NCBI GenBank assembly: GCA_016800925.1 | Contig: JABCPU010000291.1 | Span: 1 to 64,000, forward strand | Length of the DNA: 64,000 bases | Source of the DNA: Suillus spraguei | Lineage: Eukaryota; Basidiomycota; Agaricomycetes; Boletales; Suillaceae | Direction of reading: 5' to 3' | Part shown: positions 47,144 through 58,865 of the stretch, in pieces | How the letters are laid out: each line of letters starts with the position of its first letter | Position numbering within the stretch: position 1 is the stretch's first letter | Translations under genes and position numbers: made by a program | The notes under the pieces: generated by a model | Database searches by the model: none | Told to the model about the DNA's origin: nothing | The model's input: only the letters and a program-made list of their open reading frames with translations

Positions 47144-50100
47144 ATGGACAGCTTCGACAACTTTCAGTATACAGACTCAGCTTCATCGTACGGCGGCGCT
47201 ATCAGCGTCATAGACGACAATTCCTCTGTTTATACTGCAACTACAAACACTGGAACGCCAGTTGACTTAGAAAGCCTCTCCATCGTGGACGATCGCTCTC
47301 AAACATCCTCATACAACAATGGACATGAAGGGCACCATCATCACACACCGAGAACAGGTGTAGATGAAGATTTCTATGCTGTTCTTGATGACCTTAAAGA
47401 TGAGGGTACTATGGATCTCCCTCCTCATGCCTGCAGGTAAGTCTCATGCGAAACATCCGTGGCGATATGACTCAATCCGTATCGGTTCCGCTCAGCTATT
47501 GCGGAATTCATTCGCCAGCCTCCGTCGTGAAGTGTCTTGTGTGTTCTAAATGGTTCTGCAACTCGCGCGGCAACACTTCCGCCTCACATATCGTGAACCA
47601 TCTAGTGCGCGCAAAGCACAAGGAAGTTATTTTGCATGCCGAGAGCCCGCTCGGAGAAACTACCCCGGAATGCTATAATTGTGGTAGCAAGAACGTATTC
47701 ATGCTGGGCTTTATCCCCGCAAAGAGCGATACTGTCGTTATCCTTTTGTGTCGGTAAGTCTTTCAGGTTAGCACCGAGACCCGCGTTCATGATATATATG
47801 CAGCCAGCCCTGTGCGACGGTCAGCAAGGACATGTCTTGGAATGCTTCCCTATGGGCACCGTTGATCGACGACAGATCTTTCCTTTCGTGGCTCGTGAAG
47901 CCTCCTACCGAAACCGAACAACTTCGATCTCGTCAGATATCATTCAACCAGATCAACCGCTTGGAAGATCTCTGGCGTGAAAATGCTAACGCCACGCTGG
48001 AGGATCTTGAGAAGCCTGGTGTCGATGATGAACCACAGCCTATCCTTCTCCACTACGAGGACGCATATCAATACCAGAATATTTTCGGACCTCTCGTCAA
48101 GATCGAGGCTGACTATGATAAACGCCTGAAGGAGAGTCAGACCCAGACTGATATCACTGTCCGATGGGATGTTGGTTTAAACCAGAAGAGAGTTGCATGG
48201 TTTTGCTTGCCCAAGCTGGAGAGCGGTGAAGTCAGACTTGCAGTGGGTGATGAGTTGCGGTTGAGGTACCAGGGCGAACTGCACAAAGCTTGGGATGGGG
48301 TAGGACACGTCATCAAGATTCCGAACAGTAAGTTTTATGTCACGAGACAAGGTGTCGCGCTCATCCTTATTTTCTAGACATTTCCGACGAAATCGGGCTT
48401 GAATTGCGACGCACCGAGGGTGTGCCTACTGATTGCACCCACAACTTTGCAGCAGATTTTGTCTGGAAGTCCACCAGCTTTGACAGGATGCAGTTAGCCA
48501 TGAAGACGTTTGCAGTTGATGAGAAGAGCGTTAATGGTTACATTGTATGTAATCCCTCTATATCTTATTAAGGTCACTAAGCCCCTCGCCAGTATCACAA
48601 GCTTCTCGGACACGATCTTGCTCCTCAGGTTCTTCGCACGCAGATGCCTAAGCGTTTCTCTGCGCCAGGTCTTCCAGAGCTCAATCACTCTCAAATGTAT
48701 GCAGTCAAGAGTGTCCTACAAAAGCCCATCAGTTTGATCCAGGGCCCTCCTGGTACTGGAAAAACCGTAACTTCTGCTTCGATCGTCTATCATCTTGCTA
48801 AGATGAATCCCGGTCAAGTTCTCGTCTGCGCGCCGTCAAACGTGGCTGTTGACCAGCTCACTGAAAAGATTCATGCCACTGGTCTGAAGGTCGTGCGTCT
48901 GACTGCCAAATCCCGCGAAGCCCTAGACTCTAGCGTTGCGTTTTTGACGCTGCACCAACAAGTGGCAAATAACACAACTCACGTGGAGTTGCAGAAGTTG
49001 ATCATGCTGAAGAATGAACAGGGAGAATTGAGCTCCAACGATGAGAGGAAGTACAAGACATTGATCAGGCAGTGCGAGAAAGAGATTTTGGGTGCTGCAG
49101 ATGTCATCTGCTGCACGTGCGTGGGTGCTGGTGACCCTCGCCTTAATAAACTTAAGTTTAGGACGGTGTTGATCGACGAAGCTACGCAAGCCGCTGAGCC
49201 AGGTGCGAACTTTTATCCTTGAATGAATCATTCATTGACTGACCTCGAATCAGAATGTATGATCCCTCTAGTGCTTGGGTGTAAGCAGGTTGTCCTCGTC
49301 GGCGATCATCAGCAGCTTGGTCCGGTTATCATGAACAAGAAAGCAGCACGCGCTGGTCTGACACAATCGCTCTTCGAGCGTCTGGTGGTACTCGGCAACA
49401 GACCCATCCGTCTGCAAGTGCAGTACCGCATGCACCCTTGTTTGTCCGAGTTCCCCTCGAACATGTTCTATGAGGGCACGCTACAGAACGGCGTCACTGC
49501 TCCCGAACGTCTTCGCAAGAATGTGGATTTCCCGTGGCCCGTCCCGGACACCCCGATGTTCTTCTACCAGAACCTTGGTCAGGAGGAAATATCCTCCAGT
49601 GGAACTTCGTTCCTTAATAGGTACTTTCCATGTCATCGTTTCCTATTCACACCTGCTTATCATTGGTCTCAGGACGGAAGCATCCAACGTCGAGAAGATT
49701 GTAACCAAGTTTTTCAAGTCGGGTGTCGTACCTAATCAAATCGGCGTTGTCACTCCGTATGAGGGTCAACGTTCCTATATTGTCAACTATATGCAGTTCA
49801 ACGGATCTCTCAAGAAGGAACTATATAAGGATATAGAAGTGGCCAGTGTCGATGCCTTCCAAGGACGAGAAAAGGATTATATCATTCTGAGCTGCGTCAG
49901 AAGCAACGAACACCAAGGCATCGGTTTCTTGAATGACCCTCGTCGTTTGAACGTGGCTTTGACCCGTGCAAAGTATGGAGTTGTCATCCTTGGAAATCCA
50001 AAAGTTCTCAGCAAAGCGAGTCAATTTTGTGGTCGATCCTGCAGTTCACTGATCAACTCTTATAGCACCCACTATGGCACTACCTTCTTACACACTACAA

Positions 50101-50701
50101 GGAAAACAACACACTTGTCGAGGGCCCGCTGAACAACTTACAGGCGAGCATGATACAATTCAGCAAACCTCGCCGTTCTCTCGTCAAGTCCATGGACCAG
50201 TTCCGTCGCCACGAGACAAATGCACGGGACTACATCCCCAATACCGGAGGTGCAGGCAGATCTGGCACCCCAAGTCGCTTCGACACTAGTTTCTACCGTA
50301 CCCATGACGCTCTCGGGTACATCCCGTCCGACGTGCAGTCTCTACGCTCACAAGCCACTTATTCTTCTGGGCTTCCCATGTTCGCTGCGGCTGGTGGATT
50401 TGGTCCTGGTATACCCCGTGGCTCTGGGGGTGTTGGGAAGCGCAGCGCGTATGGTAGCTACGCTAGCTCCATCATCTCTCAGGATGCCGGACCACCATGT
50501 ACCGCAAGCATTGGCGGTTCGGCCATGGCGTTCTCGCAATCAGACCGCTTACAGAGGCGTGGCTCCTTCTCCTCCGCCGCCGGTGCTTCTGACGTGGCCA
50601 GCATGAGCGGGTATGATTACAAGAGCCAGGACGGCACGACAGATCTCGACGACGTGAAGAGCCAGTATGCGGGAACGCAATCGGGTATGACTATGTTCTA
50701 G
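47144..50701 (+). CDS. UPF1: UPF1/NAM7 RNA helicase, nonsense-mediated mRNA decay factor
   Basis: Eight exons: 47144-47436, 47496-47753, 47804-48327, 48378-48544, 48593-49202, 49254-49620, 49673-50015 and 50066-50701, coding for 1065 residues, the usual size for fungal UPF1. An N-terminal Cys/His-rich domain ([20 protein letters not shown], later CYNCGS) binds UPF2. The helicase superfamily 1 motifs follow: Walker A GPPGTGKT at about 465-472, [11 protein letters not shown], the DEAT box ([11 protein letters not shown]), [16 protein letters not shown], and [21 protein letters not shown] with NVALTRAK. The enzyme unwinds RNA with ATP and triggers decay of messages with early stop codons. Intron 7 begins GCGAGT, a GC-AG intron, and no GT donor keeps the frame. 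The Ser/Gly-rich C-terminus is less conserved. Confidence 0.95.
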
Positions 50702-52528
50702 ATGATGTGAGCTACTCCACTGCCGCGGATCCTATGCGCGCACTCTACGACTCCGCAAGCTGGTATGTGTAGGGCTAGTGCGTGGCTAGTGACGCCACGG
50801 CCAGCTAGGCCAGCTCCCTTGCACTTCTTGTTGCACTTTGGCAACCTGTCGGTGTCTTCAGGTTATCCCTTTTCTTCAGAGCAAGTCGGTAGTTGTCATG
50901 CGACAGTCTCGTCGCGTGCACAAATGTTACGGTACATCCGTATGCCTGCGTAGTAGTCGGCGGGATGCTCTCCGCGTATGCGGTGTTTGACTTTTAAGTA
51001 TTTTATGCTTATGCTGGGGATGTTGAAATCAGTATACGGAATACATATGTTTCTTGTATGCAAACAGTTTATAGAAGCCTTGTTAATGCGTTAAATTGAT
51101 CATGCAAGTATAAGGATATAATCTGTTAGCGCAAGCAATCTTTAGCAAATGACTACTATCTATTCTATGGAAAGCCAGACCACCATGCTCTACTTGCAAG
51201 GCTTCTACTTCTTAGAACCTTCCTAGTGAGGTAAGTAGCTTCTATGTGAACTTCTAAACCATCCGTCCATGAGTGAATATCAAGATGTGTTCCAATAGTA
51301 GAAAAACCTTGTCGTTGACAGGTTTCGAACCTGTACAGTCCAAGAGAAACAGATTTTGATTCTGTTGTGGCACACTGGCAACCACCTGGCTACCTACGGT
51401 GAACTTCTATAGCATTGTAGAAAACAAGTGAAAGAAGTATCTCCACTTGCTGCTACTTGTATCATGGCGCTATGATTGATGTATCATCTTCTCACACATG
51501 GTATCATAGACTAGGATATATCACCTCCCTTCTACCATAATGACATTACCGCCTGAATTCTCGCGGTATGAATAAGTAACTATATTTGAAAGGAACAAAA
51601 TGACATCGTTCGTTCTATAGTTCCACGCCTACAATATCACGAACTCATGAATTCACTGATGCACTGGATTTCATTAGCGCACTGCTTTTCTGCCTTTGGT
51701 TTGCTGTCGAGTGCGAGATTTTAGGCAGTCATTCTTTTTCTCATTCGCTTTTTCAGGCTGGACGCATAGTGCTTCACCAAGAGAGGTTCCGTAAATCCAA
51801 GAATCCCAAAAGGATGACATTCATGATCCAAATCGGTGGACTAAGATTGACCTTGACGATGTTGAACCTTTTGATGAACCTGATGCATCTCCGACGAGTC
51901 CGTCCGGCTTGGAAGTCGAGTCTTTATCCCGTTCGACTCTATGTCAGATGCAGGAACAAGGGATATCACTGAACATCGTTGCAAGTGGGAGGATGAGTTG
52001 CGCACCTGCATCCGTGCTCATCGAAAGATGCATGAGTCCAGGCTCTAGGAAGTAATAGTGAATCTATTCGTTTTATGAGGCAATCACGAGTTCCGTAGTA
52101 CATACATATTTGACATATCGCTAATAGTTTCACATTGCCAGGCATATGCATATAGTGCTACCTTTGAACTGTGGTGAGCAGATAGTCACTCAGGTAAGGT
52201 AGTCTGAAACAAGGCGACTCAACGAGTATCTCTCTGTGCTCCGATTTAACGTTGAACAGTTGATAATATGCTCACTCAGAAGAATGATCATACTCAGGCT
52301 GGTCGTCACTCTAGTGATAGTATTGCCTTAGCCATGGCTAGAAGCGAAGAGAAGCAAATGTAATGGATAGAAGGATTCCGAGTCAAGGTGCAATGCACAT
52401 ATTGAAGTATGCAGAGGGGGCGTGTTAGGGTGTATACATGCAAAGTGGCGCATGCGGATTGCATCAGAGAAGAGTATGTACAAGTCCGTATGCTGGAGTG
52501 CAGCGATCCTTTGCATGCTTTGGCAATT
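50702..52528. other. Intergenic region with a tRNA relic
   Basis: Apart from the tRNA-like sequence at 51311-51398 no feature is supported. The first few hundred bases are the 3' flank of UPF1. Confidence 0.4.
51311..51398 (-). tRNA. tRNA-Ser-like pseudogene
   Basis: On the minus strand there is a perfect T-arm (ACAGG-TTCGAAA-CCTGT), a 3' acceptor strand CAACGAC, a perfect 5-bp anticodon stem (ACAGA/TCTGT) with a 7-base loop ATCAAAA, and a long variable region of about 14 bases, as in class II tRNAs (Ser, Leu). The rest fits fungal tRNA-Ser(CGA), whose loop is ATCGAAA; here the anticodon reads CAA. The D-arm and the 5' acceptor strand (4 of 7 pairs) are degraded, so it is not a working tRNA. 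It could also be the head of a tRNA-derived SINE. Confidence 0.5.
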
Positions 52529-54059
52529 TCATGTTGAGTAGTTGGTGGAGGCATAAGTGTAATAAGTTTTTGCAAAACCGACGCAGGAGCGGGTACGATC
52601 CAACATAACGTAGAAGCGCTGGATAAATGTGGCGCCAAGAACAAAGTCACGTCCTCTACCAGACTGTGTGCCAAGGTTTTTAATGACGAGATATATGTAA
52701 TAGGGACGACCGCCATCAAGCCTGGTGTTGAGAGAACGAGGCCAGATTTGGGCGTCACGGGTAAGAACGAAGATTTGCTGTGCAAAATAGTGAACGGGGT
52801 GTGAGGGCAGGATTGATGATTGACGTACATTCCCAAAATGGAAGTTCAAGTCCTCTAAGTCACCGTACTGTCTAGGGGAAATGGCGAGAAGACCAGTCGC
52901 CCCATCCATAACACCGCCGGTTTTAGCCTGGTACTTCTCAAAGGCATCTATCAAACGTTGATTAGACAATTATTACACGCTGCACTCTAAATACACACCG
53001 GAGGCAATTTTAATAAAAGGGATGCCACTATCGACGACACCAGCAGTGTTGCCCAAGATCTCCGAGATCTCTATATCGCCGTAGGTTATTCTCAGATCAA
53101 TTCCCCAAGAGTGCGATGAGGGTGGGGTATCGGTGGTATCACTGAAACAAAACAATTACTACCAGTCTGGATTGATCAAGGAGCTGAGGCAGCTTACACG
53201 CATACCATGTCACCAGTGTACCTGTTATGGTCAACTCCACCAAAGGTGACCTCTCCCCATTGGATGCGTCGATCCGCAGTGATGGGCCGTAAAAAGATAC
53301 CAACAACAGGCTGCCTAATCTTGTTTTGGTCATACAGGCAGTCAGTGATAGTCGGGATCGTGTCATCCAGTCTATCTGTCAGGGTCTCGCGTGTCAAGGC
53401 TCTAGGCCCGATGCCAAGGACGCCATCTTCACCATGATCGAAGCCCTCCGTAAAATGAGCAACACCAAGTGGGAACTCGGTGACAGTGAGCCCACCACCG
53501 AGAGTGACGGTATCCCTGAAGATAGTTCCTATAGATAATCATAAGCATACAAGTTTTCAACTGATATATTGTTGTATATCATACCATCAAAGGAGAACTC
53601 CTCATTATTATCATCAGAACCGTACACTACCCTTATCGGCTCCTCAGTGTCGACGCTGGTAGAGGATTCCAAGTATTCACGATCACCGCCAACCCATGTA
53701 TTCGAGCTGCCGGTGTCGAGAATCAACTTGTCTTCAATGATATATTAGCAGATGCATGTTTTCTCAGTGTTGGACTGACAGGATGTGGGGGGGCTGCCAA
53801 TGCCAACTGACATTGTGTAAACAAAAATACTGCTCCACACATCAATGGGACGAAGGCGTTGACGTCGGTCATGCGTGTTGTAGTTCCTCAAGGCTGCCAC
53901 ACGAGCCTTATCGTGCTGCGAGAGGTTATTAGTGCCGTTGGAGAAGTCTAGGTTCATGGTAAGGGGGATAGTGATGGGAGAATTGCGAACTTCAACGGGC
54001 GATGCTGTGATTGACAAAGCCAGGAGAGCCTGTGACAACAAAGAAGCAGCTAGGAACAT
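52529..54059 (-). CDS. Secreted pepsin-like aspartic peptidase (A1), paralogue with both active-site Asp
   Basis: Six exons: 54059-53780, 53731-53585, 53528-53198, 53141-52999, 52947-52829 and 52777-52529, coding for 422 residues. The plan and phases match those of the gene at 8416-9914; exons 1 (280 nt) and 5 (119 nt) are identical in length. A signal peptide (MFLAASLLSQALLALSITAS) and propeptide precede the DTGSS motif (Asp about 99), and the second motif is VVDSG (Asp about 290). It is a likely acid endopeptidase secreted for protein digestion. The first donor is GTCAGT, unusual in its third base but at the same place as GTAAGT in the paralogue. The C-terminus (FYVMLDRTRSCVGFAKTYY) is more divergent than in the sister gene. 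Confidence 0.85.
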
Positions 54060-54101
54060 GGCTTGCTGGAAAGTATTATCACACTCAGGCTCAGTAGTAG
54101 C

Positions 54102-54112
54102 CCATTATATAG
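54102..54112 (-). promoter_or_regulatory. TATA box of the second aspartic peptidase gene
   Basis: CTATATAATGG on the minus strand lies about 45-50 bases before the start codon at 54059, in the same place as in the paralogue at 8.4-9.9 kb. Confidence 0.55.
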
Positions 54113-54119
54113 TCATGTG

Positions 54120-54860
54120 CTAGGGAAAATGACGATGTTGGGCACCTTGGCCACGTATGAAATTTTGAAACATCCCCTTCGTGATGAGGTGGTTGTGAAG
54201 CAAGTGCAAGGATTCGGCTTCTCGAATCTCGATAAAATAGTGGGAGTCAAACTTGGCGATTCAGGCCTCGATTTAGACTCGCAAGCCGATGTTCTTAGCT
54301 TCAGCCGGAATCGACCGTGAGTTTGAATACAGTGGCAACAGTTTGCTTTCAGGAATTTGAATTTGCAATTATCAGTGACCCTATAAGGATCGTACACGAT
54401 CTTTGTTATGGTGTAACTTAGTCTGCACTTTTATTATTTGCGCGGTGCGCGTTTCCCACTCCCAATTTTCTTAATCAAATCTGCGCGTTGTCTTTGTATC
54501 AGCTGATTATTTGTCCAGCTAGCAGGCCAAGTCACTACATCACGCTCAGGGATGATATCTACAAGCACAACACAGACAAGTAAGTCCGTTTCCCACCATC
54601 TTGTCATATCCTTCTCACCTCGTTTTCAGCTAGCAGGAGCTCGCGTTCAGTCTCTATTCCGGCTCCCGTTTATTATGCATGATGGACAGATATTCTACAG
54701 TACATGTATTGACGCTGAATCCTTCAAATATGATGAGACTATGCCAAAGTCTTTGTTGAACCAGTACACAATAGTAGCTACCAGCAGGATATTAGGGCTC
54801 AAACACCAGTTTCTCTAGTAGAAATTGGCAGGCCTCGGTAATAAAGTGTTCTGCATGACA
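54120..54860. other. 5' flank of the peptidase gene, no further gene recognised
   Basis: The first about 100 bases are similar to the 5' flank of the other peptidase gene. The frame at 54552-54818 has no recognisable motif. Confidence 0.35.
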
Positions 54861-54862
54861 GA

Positions 54863-55281
54863 ATCATCAGGAAATCATGAGTTTACTTATTCCTTACTTA
54901 TTTCAAACTTTTCCCACTTATTTCAAATGGACCTACTTTTTTTCTGAAATTTGACAACTGCTTTAAAATTGAGTATTCCAATATGTTTGTTGGGCCTGAG
55001 AGACAAGTTTCATTGCATAAGACCAACAATTAGTGACTAGTATGAAGCTCGAGTGACACATTAATGCTGATGATTTTATTTCTCAAATATTCTCTTGAGG
55101 TACTATTTGCAAATTAAGAGTCCAATAATTTATAGCACACATTTATAATGATGGCTAACAGATCCTGATAGTTCAGTTGGGACCAGGTGGTAATTTAAGA
55201 GAAATAAGTAGATCCATTTGGAATAAGTGGGAAAAGTTTGAACTAAGTAAGGAATAGGTAAACTCATGATTTCCTGATGAT
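54863..55281. mobile_element. Small element with long terminal inverted repeats
   Basis: About 86 bases starting ATCATCAGGAAATCATGAG at 54863 recur in reverse at 55196-55281 with few differences, around a 245-base AT-rich centre without coding capacity. No clear target-site duplication was seen. It fits a MITE or fold-back element. Confidence 0.6.
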
Positions 55282-55284
55282 GCT

Positions 55285-55579
55285 GCACCCTCATCAAGAA
55301 TTTTGAACATGAGATCTTTACAGCCCTTGCTGACACAGCCAAATAACATATCCTTGAAGTGTTTGATGGCATTGCTGTATGGTTGAGGGTTCCTACCATT
55401 GAGAAGAAAATGGCCCATACCATTGATAAGATTATAGCCGGAGTATAGGGGGAAAGAATCCGGAGGGCTTCTGGATGAGTTTCTGATAAAGTTTCTGAAA
55501 GGAATCTGAAGGATTTCTAGAGGAGGTTTCTGAGATGTTTTCCAGAGGTATTCCGGAAATAGGGGTTCCAGAACAGCGG
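55285..55579 (-). other. Minus-strand coding-like stretch next to the TIR element
   Basis: The minus strand is open with a protein-like segment (NLINGMGHFLLNGRNPQPYS, then FKDMLFGC). It may be a relic of a transposon gene into which the TIR element went. No family recognised. Confidence 0.2.
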
Positions 55580-56557
55580 TGTAAAGATACAATCTAGCCT
55601 GGGCTGTAGATAAACCACGGTGAAACGAAGAAACTAGTGCTGGCCTAAGTATAAGTGCAACGATAATCCTACTGAAGGTGTGAGTGAAATGTTCGACCCA
55701 AGAGGACTGCAATAGAAGCAATTCCTTCTAAGTTAGTGCAAAGGAAACAAGGAAGTACTAATAAGGCAACGAGGATTCCGGTTTCCGAGGTTAGCGGCAG
55801 TAACGGTATATTGGTGGTACTAGCACGATGTCAGTGGTACTCGTGCAGTAAGGATAGCTGCAACGGTTAGCTAGCGAGAGCAAGAACAAAGTTACTTGAG
55901 TGAGACAAATATGTTATTACTACTGGCGGTGCGGTAGTGGTAGCAGCAACTCTGTATGAGCGAGAACGTAGGTGAGAAAGGTAGCAACCCAGCGAGATCA
56001 CTGGCCGTGGTCCGGTTACGAGTAACGAAGTCGAAAGTCGCGTGGTACTTCGAGCGGTAAAGTTACTGGCGGTTAAGCCAAAGAGCGATGTTCGAACAGA
56101 GGAAAGTTCAAAAGCAAATGGATTATGACTAGCAAGTGTTTCTGATACTAAGTCCAAGTGAAGGGATGTAACAGGAAGTGCAAGTAACAGTATGTATGTT
56201 GAGTCCTTTTTAACATATGTGAGCACGTATGAGATAATTATGCGAGTCCGGTAGCGAGAAGGAAAATAAACAGGGTATTTAGTAAAGAGGTGCACAGCAT
56301 GCAGCGGCCCCTTGAGATGTAAGGTAAATCCTGCCATAGGTTTAGTAACAGCGGAAGCGAGGTAACTACGCACCAATGGATTCTAGATGGATTTGGATGG
56401 GACATGAGGGCATTGGCGCGAGGATCTGGTAAGGGTTCATGGAAGAAGAACGGTTCTGCCTTAGCGGAGCGAAAAGGCTACTTCCTCGCTATAAGGGAAT
56501 TCTTTGGTTGCTGCCACAGACGCTAACGAGACGCTTGTCGAAAATGGGTTTTGATGG
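55580..56557 (-). repeat. LTR family B, copy 2
   Basis: It starts TGTAAAGATA and is about 978 bases long up to the next copy. It is rich in AGCGGTA/GTGGTA words, as are the other copies. Similarity to copy 1 resumes across the solo-LTR insertion of copy 1 (AACTACGCACCAA near 56365). The right limit is defined only by the start of copy 3. Confidence 0.5.
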
Positions 56558-56930
56558 TGTAAAGATATAATCTAGCCTGGGCTGTAGATAAACCATGGCC
56601 TAAGCTAGTATGCGAGTCTTGCGCTCTACCTAGTCTGCTACTCTTGCGAGGCAAGAACATTCGACCCTAAAGGGAATGCTAAGTTAATATAGTTTGATAG
56701 TGCCCAACCTGTGGTGCGAGAATGCCGTCGGAGGTAGCGAGATGCTAGCGGTGACCTCTGGTCCATGGGAAACTAGCGGTAAAACTGGTGGTAAGCGCGG
56801 GAAAGCGGTAGACAAGCGGTAGTGCAAGTGGTAAAACTGTGGTAAGGCGTGGGAAACTGGTGGTAAAACAAGTGGTGAAGCACAGGAAAGCGGTAAAGAG
56901 CAGTGGTGCGTGCAGCAGTAAAACAATTCT
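56558..56930 (-). repeat. LTR family B, copy 3 (partial)
   Basis: TGTAAAGATATAATCTAGCC at 56558 begins a third copy directly after copy 2. The first about 140 bases match the other copies well; then GCGGTA-rich sequence follows with weaker similarity. Its end is unclear. Confidence 0.5.
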
Positions 56931-57705
56931 TAAGAGACAGTGACTTCGGCGAAAGACTTTATTCCGTTAGAGACAGTAGTGGTGACAATTCCTAAGTACT
57001 GTGTGTACCATAGAGGGAAAAGTAAGGAACAAGTACAGGTACCTAGGAATTTTATACTAAGGAATAGCTATGAAAACGGAAGGGATAGGATTAACACGCA
57101 GCAGACATGTAATAAGACTGCACTACAATTTACAAAACGTCATGTACTGGCGAGACTGGATGGACATAGGATGGACAGTAAATCTTGCTTGAGGATGCCA
57201 AATGGGTTCACGGAGATTGCCGAAGATCACTGCTTCACAGGAAAGTTGCCGCAGTACAGCCATTAAGCTGCAACGAGGCTTCCAGAGTGTGGAACGATAC
57301 TGTTAGATAGGGGTAAACACATGGTAAAGTAGGATGGTGAAGCCGAAGGGTAAGGATAATGATTGCCAGTTGACACCTATATGAAAATGTGCCATTTCAA
57401 GCTCAGCATGTATTTGCTTGTCACAACGGTCAGCATGACTTTTCTCGCTACATCAGCTGGGCACTTTGAATATTGACCGTCCCTGGTCAAACATACTGTA
57501 TGTAAGACTTAGTGTTCCTGCGACTTGCAAGCATGTGGCATGATGCGTGGTATGCGGAGTTTACGAAGCGTGATTGGCAGTGAACTCATGGTATCATGGG
57601 AAGGGGATAATGATGAACATGAGGTGCATTATGCGGCGGTTATGAGTGGGGAGTTTCTATAAATGACTGGCATACCCGTGATACCTTGCTTGCCTTTGCT
57701 ACAGC
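56931..57705. other. Repeat-derived spacer
   Basis: No gene with support. This is the 5' region of the zinc-cluster gene at 57706. No TATA box could be fixed with confidence. Confidence 0.3.
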
Positions 57706-58865
57706 ATGTCTCTCTTCGACCTTGGTTCCGACCTTTGCCCTGAGGCCATTGCCTTGGTTGAGAAGTTTGCCACGATCCGTGCTAAGGTCAAAGCACTGAC
57801 CAAGTGCGTCCCTGAGGACTGTGAGGACTTAGCCACTGAGAAGAAGCAGTGGATGAACGAGTGGACCCTTGCTATGGTAAGCGATTATTGGCGGTGTACT
57901 TTGTCTTTACTCATTTCTACGGTATAGAGTGTGATGGCAAAGTGTCGTTTGGATGGGAAGACCTATAGCCTGGCGTTGGTCTTGCCGCCGGCAGAGAACA
58001 CTGCGGGACTAGAAGCCAGCAAGGTGTACGATCGGTGGACTGAGCAGGTTCACGCAGCTTTACTTGCCGCGAAGAGTAAGTGTGAGCAAGAGAAGTTAGC
58101 CACTGCCGCTGACGAGAAGGGCAAGGAGAAGGAAGTCACTGTGGTAGATGTGCCAATGGAGGAGGTTACTGGTGGTGATGCGGAGGGCATGGTGGCGCCT
58201 TTAGCATCAACTGAGGATACTTCGGTAAGTTCTCGTTATCTCTCTTTTGCTTGCCTTTACTTATGCACTATTTCTAGCATCCAAAGCCATGCCCCAGGAT
58301 TGGTAGGAGACTTGGCGACATAGTGTACTCGAAGCTGTGTGAGCACTGCGCTCATCAGAAGATACTCTGCTCTGGCGAGCGTGGGTATAGCTGCTGGCTG
58401 TGCCACAAGCTGAAGACTGGCTGCATCCAATCCAGATACTTCAGTAGTCAGTTCTGTGCATGTCTAACTTCTAACCTTGTTAACTTGTTCATAGAATGTA
58501 AGGCCAAGTCTGCGGCAAAGATGCTGCCTACCACCAGCGATAGCAGTAGTGGTAAGGCTGGTGGTGAAGTTACCGCTGGCGGTCCACCTGAAGCGGCAAT
58601 AGAGCTGATGGAAGGGGAGGAGATGGATATGGGAGAAGTCACTAGGCAAGTCGCTGAGGACTCTGACATGGAGGATGAAGTGGAATTCCAGTGACAGCTG
58701 GATGAGCTGCGCGCCGTTCCTGACCTGTTCTTCTTGGCTGATGCTGAGATGCGGAAGCTGGATGTGCGGTATGTGCAGATGCAAGGCCTGATGAAAGAGA
58801 TGGCCGCTAGCATGAAGTATCTTCATTGCTATGTGGACCGCATCAAGAAAGCGCGTGGTGACTGA
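57706..58865 (+). pseudogene. Cys-cluster protein gene with an in-frame stop before its coiled-coil tail
   Basis: Exons 57706-57876, 57928-58224, 58278-58443 and 58495 onward; introns of 51, 53 and 51 bases keep the frame. The protein carries a zinc-cluster-like block, CEHCAHQKILC followed by CWLCHKLKTGC, after an acidic linker, and then a Ser/Gly/Glu-rich region. The stop TGA at 58692 gives 277 residues. In the same frame the sequence stays open and protein-like for 56 more codons to TGA at 58863: a Leu/Met-rich helical tail (QLDELRAVPDLFFLADAEMR) that these Agaricomycete proteins usually carry after the cysteines. So the first stop looks like a recent nonsense mutation. Such genes are common next to retroelements; their role is unknown. 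Confidence 0.6.
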
